Below are positions 56,892-64,000 of a stretch of DNA of 64,000 nucleotides, piece by piece. Both the position numbers and the translations under genes were made by a program. Within the stretch, counting starts at the first letter, position 1, and each line of letters begins with the position of its first letter. The notes below the pieces were generated by a model that was not told the origin of the DNA, made no database searches, and saw only the letters and a list, made by a program, of their open reading frames with translations. Source of the DNA: Marseilla massiliensis (GTDB lineage Bacteria; Bacteroidota; Bacteroidia; Bacteroidales; Bacteroidaceae); assembly GCF_016899955.1 (NCBI RefSeq), contig NZ_JACJJL010000003.1, positions 62,001-126,000 on the forward strand. Direction: 5' to 3'.

Positions 56892-58050
56892 AAAAGGCAA
56901 GGAACAGAGCCTTGACCGCTTCCACCCATGGGTGTTCTCTGGCGCGATAGCCCACGTGGACGATGGCGTCGACGAGGGCGAGGTTGTTAATGTGTTTTCG
57001 TCCGACGGTCGTTTCATTGCCGTGGGGCATTACCAGATAGGCTCTATCTCTGTCAGGGTGTTGTCATTCGATGATTGCGATATTGATTCAAAGTTCTGGT
57101 CTGCCTCGCTGAAGGGCGCTTTGGAAATGCGCATTGCCCTTGGCCTGGCCGACAGTTCGGCCGGCGACACCTATCGTCTGGTGCATGGCGAGGGCGATTT
57201 CTTGCCCGGCCTGGTCATCGACGTGTATGGCAAGACCGCTGTAATGCAGGCCCACAGCGTTGGGATGCACATGATGCGCAACGACATTGCCCGGGAGTTG
57301 ATGGCTGTCATGGGCGGGCGCATTGACAATATTTATTATAAGAGTGAGACAACACTGCCATTCAAGGCCGAGTTGGGGCAGGAAGACGGCTTCATCTGTG
57401 GCGGAAGCGCCGACAATGTGGCTGTGGAAAACGGATTGAAGTTTTACGTCGATTGGCTGAAAGGCCAGAAAACGGGCTTTTTCATCGACCAGCGCGACAA
57501 CCGCTCTCTGCTCGAGCACTACTCGGCGGGGCGCAATGTGCTCAATATGTTCTGTTATACCGGGGGCTTTTCCGTGTATGCCATGCGTGGCGGGGCGGCG
57601 TCGGTGCATTCTGTCGACAGTAGCGCCAAGGCCATAGAGCTTACGGAGAAGAACGTGGAATTAAACTTCTCGTCTCACGAACGCCACGCTGCTTATTGTG
57701 AAGATGCCTTTAAGTACCTCGACAAGGTGGCTGACAAGTATAACCTTATCATTCTCGATCCGCCGGCATTTGCCAAGCATCGCGGGGCATTGCACAACGC
57801 CTTGAAGGGTTACACGCGGCTCAATGCCAAGGCACTTGAGAAAATACAGCCCGGCGGCATATTGTTTACGTTCTCTTGCAGCCAGGTTGTCACCAAGGAC
57901 AATTTCCGCAATGCCGTATTTACCGCGGCCACTGTTGCCCGGCGCAAGGTCAGGATATTGCATCAGTTGCATCAGCCCGCCGACCATCCAATCAACATTT
58001 ACCATCCTGAAGGAGAATATCTGAAGGGGCTGGTGCTTTACGTAGAATAG
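56863..58050 (+). CDS. RlmI-like 23S rRNA cytosine methyltransferase
   Basis: The 395-residue class I SAM methyltransferase has an N-terminal PUA domain (KVYLRKGKEQSLDRFHPWVFSGAI), then GQKTGFFIDQRDNR, SAM-binding FCYTGGFSVYAMRGG, and the catalytic motif ILDPPAFAKH. The Cys in FSCSQVVTK completes the set. RlmI makes m5C1962 in 23S rRNA in E. coli; this orthologue assignment is likely but other RlmI-family targets are possible. It is the second gene of the exonuclease / methyltransferase / tilS group. Confidence 0.87.
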   Translation: MDKYRKVYLRKGKEQSLDRFHPWVFSGAIAHVDDGVDEGEVVNVFSSDGRFIAVGHYQIGSISVRVLSFDDCDIDSKFWSASLKGALEMRIALGLADSSAGDTYRLVHGEGDFLPGLVIDVYGKTAVMQAHSVGMHMMRNDIARELMAVMGGRIDNIYYKSETTLPFKAELGQEDGFICGGSADNVAVENGLKFYVDWLKGQKTGFFIDQRDNRSLLEHYSAGRNVLNMFCYTGGFSVYAMRGGAASVHSVDSSAKAIELTEKNVELNFSSHERHAAYCEDAFKYLDKVADKYNLIILDPPAFAKHRGALHNALKGYTRLNAKALEKIQPGGILFTFSCSQVVTKDNFRNAVFTAATVARRKVRILHQLHQPADHPINIYHPEGEYLKGLVLYVE

Positions 58051-58056
58051 ACTGCA

Positions 58057-59397
58057 GTGGCAATAAAAGACATTGTTGCGGGATATATAGCCAAGCACGG
58101 GCTTTTGGATAAGCGTTCCACATGCCTTGTTGCACTGAGTGGCGGGGCCGACAGCGTGGCCTTGTTGCTGCTTTTGCGCGAGCTGGGCTATGCCGTAGAG
58201 GCTGCCCATTGCAATTTTCACCTGAGGGGAGAAGAGTCCGACCGCGACGAGGACTTTGTTAAATGCCTTTGCCACACCAACAATGTGCCTTTGCACATAG
58301 TCCACTTTGATACAAAGGCGTATGCTTCGTTGCACAAGGTGAGCATAGAGATGGCTGCCCGACGGCTGAGGTATGCCTACTTCAAGCAACTGTTGGGCGA
58401 CATCGGTGCTGCCGCTGTGTGTGTGGCCCACCATCAGAATGACAATGTCGAGACGGTGCTGATGAACCTCATGCGTGGCACCGGCATTCACGGACTGGTG
58501 GGCATAAGGCCGAAGAATGGCTTTGTGGTGCGCCCGCTGCTATGCTTGAGCCGCAGCGACATCGAACAATACCTCAGCTCACGCGGCCAGGGATATGTGA
58601 CCGACAGCACAAACCTCGTGCCCGACGTGGTGCGCAACAAGATACGGCTTGAGCTGATTCCGCTGATGAAAACAATCTATCCCGAGGCTGTAGGCAACAT
58701 CCAGCGTACTTCCGGGCTTGTGGCTGAGGCCGAAAAGGTGTATGATGCCGCAATCGCCGATTCGGTGTCGATGGTGACGGGGCGCGAAGGCGGTTTGGTG
58801 TATGTGAACATTGACCGACTGAAACAACAGCCTTCGCCCGAAGCCACGCTGTTTGAGATACTTCAAGGTTACGGATTTTCGTCGCAGCATGCAGAGCAGG
58901 TATACCTTAACATAGACGCCGCACCGGGAAAGGTGTATTCTTCCGGTGGCTATGACTTGGCCATAGACCGGGGCAGGATGCTTATTTCAGAAAAGCGTGA
59001 ACCATGCCGTGATTTGCGCATGCCTGAGCCTGGGGTATATGTATATGGCGATGGAAGGAAGCTGCGCCTTGACGTCAGGCCGGTCGACGCGTCGTTTGCA
59101 ATATCTCGTCAGGGCTGCGTGGCGAGTGTTGACGCGGCAAACGTGGCATTCCCGCTTACACTCAGGCATGTGCGCGAAGGCGACAGGTTTGTGCCGTTTG
59201 GCATGAAAGGGGCGAAGCTTGTCAGTGATTACCTCACTGACCGCAAGCGAAACCTGTTTCAGAAGCGTGGCCAGCTTGTGGTTGAAGATGCCACCGGTAA
59301 GATTGTCTGGCTCGTGGGTGAACGCGTAGACAACAGATGCCGCATCACCGGCGAAAGCAAATCGGCGTTGATAATGTCGTTTGTCGAAGAGCCTTAG
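58057..59397 (+). CDS. tilS: tRNA(Ile)-lysidine synthetase
   Basis: The 446-residue protein starts at GTG 58057, the first start after the preceding stop. It has the P-loop SGGADSVALL, HCNFHLRGEESDRDE, AHHQNDNVETVLMNLMRGTG and the C-terminal VREGDRFVPFGMKGAKLVSDYLTD. TilS adds lysine to C34 of the tRNA-Ile with anticodon CAU so that it reads AUA. It follows the RlmI-like gene by 6 bp. Confidence 0.95.
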   Translation: MAIKDIVAGYIAKHGLLDKRSTCLVALSGGADSVALLLLLRELGYAVEAAHCNFHLRGEESDRDEDFVKCLCHTNNVPLHIVHFDTKAYASLHKVSIEMAARRLRYAYFKQLLGDIGAAAVCVAHHQNDNVETVLMNLMRGTGIHGLVGIRPKNGFVVRPLLCLSRSDIEQYLSSRGQGYVTDSTNLVPDVVRNKIRLELIPLMKTIYPEAVGNIQRTSGLVAEAEKVYDAAIADSVSMVTGREGGLVYVNIDRLKQQPSPEATLFEILQGYGFSSQHAEQVYLNIDAAPGKVYSSGGYDLAIDRGRMLISEKREPCRDLRMPEPGVYVYGDGRKLRLDVRPVDASFAISRQGCVASVDAANVAFPLTLRHVREGDRFVPFGMKGAKLVSDYLTDRKRNLFQKRGQLVVEDATGKIVWLVGERVDNRCRITGESKSALIMSFVEEP

Positions 59398-59793
59398 GCT
59401 GCAACCGGGCTTTGCGCTTACGGTTGATTGATTGCCGTAGGTGCCATATCTGTCATGAGAGATTGTGGAATTCAAGCAATTCCGGCAGCCGGGAAATTTG
59501 GTATGCAAGGCTAAAAGACATAGTGTGCCAGTCTGCCACATGAGGCAAGCAGACAGGTTCGACATCTGTTTCGCCGTCATACCGAAACGGTGCGCCATGC
59601 TGCTGGAGGCATGGCTTTTGCATTCCTGCCATGCTCCGCAATCGCTTCCTGCCTCTTGCAGGCATCTTGCCAGCTCGCTTTGTCTGCCGTTGCCAGGTAT
59701 GCCTTTGGCAAGGGCGCCAAGGAGCCTGCATGGTAAGAGAATGAAAAGGTGTGGATGTATAATGGCCGATAGGGGTTGAAGCCCAGGCAATAA
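59398..59793. other. Intergenic stretch after tilS, nothing recognised
   Basis: About 400 bp with short frames on both strands but no recognisable protein. A weak hairpin GCCATGC/GCATGGC (59594-59615) followed by TTTT could end the tilS transcript. Confidence 0.4.
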
Positions 59794-59833
59794 GCAAGAA
59801 GGGGCAGGCCGCTTTCGGCCTGCCCCTTCTTGC
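59794..59833. terminator. 18-bp hairpin after clpC
   Basis: A perfect 18-bp inverted repeat (59794-59811 with 59816-59833, loop CTTT) lies 14 bp beyond the clpC stop. Its outer part is A/T-rich (AAGAAGG and CCTTCTT). It probably ends the clpC transcript and may act on both strands. Confidence 0.7.
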
Positions 59834-59847
59834 ATAGGGTTGATGGT

Positions 59848-62382
59848 TTATTCCAGAAAGACATCGTCCTTTCCCTCAGCTTTGCCAATCCTTATGGTCT
59901 GCCCTTGTTCAAGGTCGCCGTTAATGATCATTTCACACAGCTTGTCTTCAATGTAGTTCTGGATGGCCCGCTTCAAAGGCCTTGCCCCAAACTGCACGTC
60001 GTACCCCTTGGTTGCAACAAACTCCTTGGCTTCGTCGTTTATCTCGATGTTGTAGCCCAGGGCGTTGACCCTTTTGAACAGCCCCGACAGTTCGATGTCG
60101 ATTATGCTCTTGATGGCCGTAAGGTCCAGTTGGTCGAATGTTATTATCTCGTCCAGGCGGTTGAGGAACTCTGGCGAGAACTGCCTGCTCAGCGATTTCT
60201 GTATGATGCTGCGCGCATACTCTTTGTCTTTGTCGTTCATGGCGATGCCCGCATTGCCCGCCGTGAATCCCACACCGTGGGAGAACTCTTTGAGCTGGCG
60301 CGTGCCCGCGTTGCTTGTCATTATGATTACCGTGTTGCGGAAGTCGACAAAGCGGCCGTTGCCGTCGGTAAGCCTGCCTTCGTCGAGCACCTGCAGCAAC
60401 AGGTTGAACACATTTCCGTGGGCCTTTTCAATCTCGTCGAGCAGCACGATGGAATAGGGGTGGCGGCGCACCTTTTCCGTCAGCTGTCCGCCTTCCTCGT
60501 AACCCACGTATCCCGGAGGCGCCCCGATGAGCCTTGAAACATTGAAGCTCTCGGTGTATTCGCTCATGTCTATGCGTATAAGAGCGTCTTGCGAGCCGAA
60601 CATAAACTCGGCCAGTTTCTTTGCAAGATATGTCTTGCCCACACCGGTAGGCCCGAGGAACATGAACACTCCAATAGGGTGGTTGGGGCTTTTCAGCCCT
60701 ACACGGTTGCGTTGGATGGCTTTCACCATTTTGTCTATGGCCCTGTCTTGCCCCACAACCTCCTTCTTCAGCTCCGAAGCCATGCCTTTAAGGCGCAGCC
60801 CTTCCGATTCGGCCATTCGCTGCACCGGCACACCCGTCATCATCGAAACCACCTCGGCCACGTCTTTTTCGGTCACCGTCTGGCGCTCTTCGCCGTCGCC
60901 GTTGGTCCAGCGTTCGTTGAGTTCGGCCAGTTCCTTTTCCAGTTCGGTCTGCTTGTCGCGGAACCCAGCAGCCAGTTCAAAGTTCTGGTTGCGCACAGCC
61001 GCCTGCTTCTTTGCCTTTACGAGTTCAATCTCTTTCTCCTTCTCTGTTATCTCGGGAGGTATCCGTACGTTGCCCATGTGAACCCGCGAGCCTGTCTCGT
61101 CCAGGGCGTCGATGGCCTTGTCAGGGAACTGGCGGTCTGTGACATATCTCTCTGTCAGTTTGACACACGCGCTGAGAGCCCCGTCGGTATACTTCACATG
61201 GTGGTGATGCTCATACCTGTCTTTTATGTTGTTGAGTATGGTCAGCGTCTCGTCACTGCTTGTCGGTTCCACCAGCACTTTTTGGAAACGCCTCTCGAGC
61301 GCGCCGTCTTTTTCAATGCTGTTGCGGTATTCGTCGAGCGTTGTGGCCCCGATGCACTGTATGGTGCCCCTGGCCAGTGCCGGTTTGAGAATGTTGGCGG
61401 CATCCATGCTGCCGGGAGTCGAGCCGGCGCCGATTATTGTGTGTATCTCGTCGATGAATATAATGACGTCCGGGTTTTGCTCAATCTCCTTTATCAGCGC
61501 TTTTATGCGCTCTTCAAATTGCCCACGGTATTTCGTCCCGGCCACAATGCCGGTCATGTCGAGGCTTATAAGCCTTTTCCCGAAAAGCACCGGCGACGTC
61601 TGTCGCTTTGCAATAAGCTGTGCCAGCCCTTCCACTATGGCGCTCTTTCCAACACCGGGCTCGCCAATCAGAATTGGGTTGTTTTTCTTCCTGCGGCCAA
61701 TTATTTCCACCACCCGGGCTATCTCGTGCTCGCGTCCCACCACGGGGTCGAGCTTGCCTTCGGCCGCTGCCAGTGTCAGGTCGGTGCCAAAGTTGTCGAG
61801 CACGGGCGTCTTCCCGCCAGGCTTGCGTGTCTGCGTGGTGGGTTGCTGCCCGCCCTGCTGCCTGTCGCCATATTTGCCCTTGTCATCCTGGTTTGCCTCT
61901 TCGTACTCGTCTTCGTCTGGAAGTCCGATACCGTCGTTGACGCTGCTCTTCTGTTGCAGCAGAGCATATACGTCGTCGTATGTCATGTCGTTCTGTTCCA
62001 ATATTTCTTTTGCTCCGTTGTTTACGTTGTCGTGTAGTATTGCCAATAGAATATGTTGCTCGTCAACTCGCTGCAGGTGTTGTATTCGTGCCTCAAGTAC
62101 AGCAAGTTTGAGAATGTTGCTCGCCTTTTCGTTTAACACGAGTTCGGATGTGTTTATTGGCTGGCCCACTTCGTTCTGCTTAACCCTGTCCTCCAGTTCG
62201 GCCTTTACGAGCCGGAGGTCGACATTCAGTCGCCTGAACACATCAATCACCGGGCCATCTTTCATCCTGAGAAGCCCCAAAAGCAGATGCTCCGGCGCTA
62301 CCGAACTGCTGGCAAGGCGTGCTGCTTCTTCCCTGCTATAAGCGAGTATCTCTGATACTTTGGGTGAAAACTGGCTTGTCAT
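59848..62382 (-). CDS. clpC: ClpC-type AAA+ unfoldase
   Basis: The 844-residue protein has a Clp N-domain (about 1-145), a first AAA+ module with GEPGVGKSAIVEG and IFIDEIHTIIGAG, a UVR-type coiled region (AVRNQNFELAAGFRDKQTELEKELAEL), and a second AAA+ module with GPTGVGKTYLAKKLAEFMFG and a NRLDEIITF arginine-finger-like segment. The UVR region and layout mark ClpC rather than ClpB. It unfolds proteins for ClpP; no clpP lies in the window. The start MTSQFSPKVSEILAYSREEAARL is family-typical. Confidence 0.94.
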   Translation of the reverse strand: MTSQFSPKVSEILAYSREEAARLASSSVAPEHLLLGLLRMKDGPVIDVFRRLNVDLRLVKAELEDRVKQNEVGQPINTSELVLNEKASNILKLAVLEARIQHLQRVDEQHILLAILHDNVNNGAKEILEQNDMTYDDVYALLQQKSSVNDGIGLPDEDEYEEANQDDKGKYGDRQQGGQQPTTQTRKPGGKTPVLDNFGTDLTLAAAEGKLDPVVGREHEIARVVEIIGRRKKNNPILIGEPGVGKSAIVEGLAQLIAKRQTSPVLFGKRLISLDMTGIVAGTKYRGQFEERIKALIKEIEQNPDVIIFIDEIHTIIGAGSTPGSMDAANILKPALARGTIQCIGATTLDEYRNSIEKDGALERRFQKVLVEPTSSDETLTILNNIKDRYEHHHHVKYTDGALSACVKLTERYVTDRQFPDKAIDALDETGSRVHMGNVRIPPEITEKEKEIELVKAKKQAAVRNQNFELAAGFRDKQTELEKELAELNERWTNGDGEERQTVTEKDVAEVVSMMTGVPVQRMAESEGLRLKGMASELKKEVVGQDRAIDKMVKAIQRNRVGLKSPNHPIGVFMFLGPTGVGKTYLAKKLAEFMFGSQDALIRIDMSEYTESFNVSRLIGAPPGYVGYEEGGQLTEKVRRHPYSIVLLDEIEKAHGNVFNLLLQVLDEGRLTDGNGRFVDFRNTVIIMTSNAGTRQLKEFSHGVGFTAGNAGIAMNDKDKEYARSIIQKSLSRQFSPEFLNRLDEIITFDQLDLTAIKSIIDIELSGLFKRVNALGYNIEINDEAKEFVATKGYDVQFGARPLKRAIQNYIEDKLCEMIINGDLEQGQTIRIGKAEGKDDVFLE

Positions 62383-63162
62383 ATTGTCTGTTCCTTTCTT
62401 TATCTATGTAATGTGTAGTCAAGTGCGTGTTGGTGCAATGACAATATACAGTATTGCAAAAGCTGTGCCAAACATTGCTCTGATGCTCAGCCGCGACGTC
62501 GATTTATGACATTTTGCATTTGTTTGTGCGCTCTTGGTTCCACATTGTAAACATAATGTGTGGCTCAGGGCTGCCCCATTGCGCCTTTGGGGGTTGCCAC
62601 CCGGTTCGGCAGGCCTGCCTCGGCCGCACGTCTCCGCCCGGGCTCGCTACTGTTGCAACTATCTCATCGGGGCATATTTCAGGTATTGTTGTTTATATTT
62701 AATTATTTGATATATGCTATTTTACATGAGAACATTAAATTATTGGTTTAGCGAATGGCCTGTGTTGGATTCTGTCCCGGTCGGCCCGGCTGGGTGAAAC
62801 GGGTCGTATTGCATTGCGGAACGGCCTGTTTCGTTTTCAGGCAGATTCCGTTGGCCTTGTTCCCCCTGCTCGGTTCAACGGCAAGGGCAGTCGGTAGCGT
62901 GCCCGTAGGAGCCACTCTTGCCGGCAGGCAGATGGGGCGCGAGCCTTTCATATCCGTAAGGAATCCCGACGAATGCCGGCGTACGGCGGCAGGTATGGCC
63001 CTTGCCGTCACCCCAGATGGCGCAGTCGGCGATGCGGGCGTGAGGGCTGCTGCCGGCCGCTTGCGCTGCCCAGGCCTTGTGCCTCGGCTTGTCGCTCCAC
63101 CGCCGCGGCGGCAGCTAAAACCCATAGCATTTGGCAGAGTAGCCTAAAAAAGGCTAAAATGT
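62383..63162. other. Long intergenic gap between clpC and gyrA
   Basis: Apart from the repeat at 62796-62832 and a GGCAGGCCTGCC palindrome (62608-62619), nothing recognisable was found. Frames at 62755-63147 (+) and 62748-63125 (-) overlap one another on opposite strands with GC-rich, low-plausibility sequences. The gyrA promoter begins at 63163. Confidence 0.5.
62796..62832. repeat. AAACGG-family hairpin repeat
   Basis: GAAACGGGTCG (62796-62806) can pair with CGGCCTGTTTC (62822-62832) through two wobble pairs, with TTGCATTGCG in the loop. ACGGCCTGTTT is shared with the repeat at 4912-4926. Confidence 0.5.
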
Positions 63163-63193
63163 TTTGCCATGTAAAGAAAATGTAGTAATTTTG
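63163..63193 (+). promoter_or_regulatory. gyrA promoter
   Basis: TTTG (63163-63166), a 19-bp spacer and TAATTTTG (63186-63193) match the Bacteroidetes consensus. The gyrA ATG lies about 150 bp downstream. Confidence 0.7.
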
Positions 63194-63341
63194 AATGCTA
63201 AAAAGGAACTTAATCGCGCCAGAAGCTGCGTAAATGGCCTTAGACGGCATTTTGCGCCGTGAGTGCCGCCGTCAAGTTGATGATGTGAAAACAACGGAGT
63301 GAGCGAATATAAAATAGAATTAAAACAATATAGACAATCCA

Positions 63342-64000
63342 ATGGATCAGACATTAGATCAAGACAGAATTATTAAGATTAATATCGAGGAGGAGATGAA
63401 ATCCTCCTATATAGACTACTCGATGTCGGTGATTGTGGCCAGGGCGCTGCCTGATGTGCGCGATGGTTTCAAGCCCGTACACCGCCGTATTCTGTATGGT
63501 ATGTTGGGAATTGGCAACACGAGCGATAAGCCATATAAGAAGTGCGCGCGCGTGGTAGGTGAGGTTCTGGGTAAGTACCACCCCCACGGCGACAGTTCCG
63601 TTTATGGCGCCTTGGTCAGGATGGCACAGGATTGGAACATGCGTTACACGTTGGTTGACGGGCAAGGCAACTTTGGTTCGGTGGATGGCGACTCGCCCGC
63701 GGCCATGCGTTACACTGAGTGTCGCCTTTCGAAGATGGGCGAACACATCATGGACGACATGGAAAAAGACACTGTCGACATGGTGAACAACTTCGACGAC
63801 TCGCTCACCGAACCAACCGTGATGCCTACAAAGATACCCAATCTGCTGGTTAACGGAGGAAACGGCATCGCGGTGGGTATGGCCACCAACATACCTACGC
63901 ACAACCTCGGCGAAGTGATTGACGGTTGTTGTGCATATATAGACAACCCCGACATCGACACCGACGGGCTGATGCAGTATATCAAGGCCCCCGATTTCCC
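63342..64000 (+). CDS. gyrA: DNA gyrase subunit A, N-terminal part
   Basis: The frame from ATG 63342 runs off the window end (219 residues seen). It has [27 protein letters not shown], the quinolone-resistance region with [17 protein letters not shown], and the catalytic Tyr124 in AMRYTECR. S85 matches E. coli S83, and the residue matching E. coli D87 is Gly89. GyrA cuts and rejoins DNA in the A2B2 gyrase. ParC is the alternative, but the [18 protein letters not shown] and [13 protein letters not shown] segments fit GyrA. Confidence 0.93.
   Translation, partial: MDQTLDQDRIIKINIEEEMKSSYIDYSMSVIVARALPDVRDGFKPVHRRILYGMLGIGNTSDKPYKKCARVVGEVLGKYHPHGDSSVYGALVRMAQDWNMRYTLVDGQGNFGSVDGDSPAAMRYTECRLSKMGEHIMDDMEKDTVDMVNNFDDSLTEPTVMPTKIPNLLVNGGNGIAVGMATNIPTHNLGEVIDGCCAYIDNPDIDTDGLMQYIKAPDF

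Noticed and set aside
59453..59797. Short frames on both strands after tilS
   Set aside because: No recognisable domain; probably chance frames in noncoding DNA.
60589..62037. 482-residue open frame on the plus strand
   Set aside because: It lies wholly opposite clpC, has no recognisable motif, and reflects the GC-rich codon pattern of the real gene.
62748..63147. Opposed frames in the clpC-gyrA gap
   Set aside because: They overlap on opposite strands, have odd composition and no recognisable domain.

Overview
The window looks like a chromosomal segment of a Bacteroidales bacterium, most likely of the Prevotella group. The signs are two SusC/SusD outer-membrane pairs, a one-protein hybrid two-component regulator, Bacteroidetes-type promoters (TTTG, about 20 bp, TAnnTTTG), DUF5687 and DUF4491 membrane proteins, and a Rho with a long acidic insert. 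It was read by eye, so family assignments rest on motifs and recalled family features, not on database searches.

Left flank (1-13 kb): housekeeping and envelope genes. These are the end of a tagaturonate reductase gene, a TIGR02757 protein, prolyl-tRNA synthetase, an OmpA-type lipoprotein with a monofunctional transglycosylase, a minus-strand run rho / GH25-MORN lysozyme / folK / M64 peptidase, an orphan small transcription unit, tRNA-Cys, and a GH43-like / DUF4491 / rlmH cluster. A decayed permease gene (about 13.6-13.9 kb) lies at the boundary with the central region.

Centre (14-51 kb): one large polysaccharide-utilization locus (PUL). A hybrid two-component regulator faces away from a GH43 gene and a run of ten collinear genes: a modular secreted protein without a visible catalytic domain, a GH51-GH43 fusion, a fasciclin lipoprotein, SusC, SusD, two more fasciclin lipoproteins, a second SusC/SusD pair, a GH128-like glucanase and an HExxH protein. 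Two near-identical operator-promoter blocks (18369-18436 and 19796-19862) stand before the GH43 gene and before the long run, and are the best candidates for the regulator's targets. Four of the secreted proteins end in a similar C-terminal tag, and five copies of an uncharacterised carbohydrate-binding-like module are spread over three of them. The enzyme set (exo-galactanase-like GH43, GH51 and GH43 arabinofuranosidase types, GH128 beta-1,3-glucanase) suggests a branched plant or algal glycan such as arabinogalactan or a mixed glycoprotein-linked glycan. This substrate is inferred.

Right flank (51-64 kb): the minus-strand cluster ftsK / LolA-like / DUF5687, the plus-strand cluster 3'-5' exonuclease / RlmI-like methyltransferase / tilS, minus-strand clpC, and the start of gyrA at the window edge. 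Four intergenic gaps carry related palindromic repeats built on AAACGGC/GCCGTTT.
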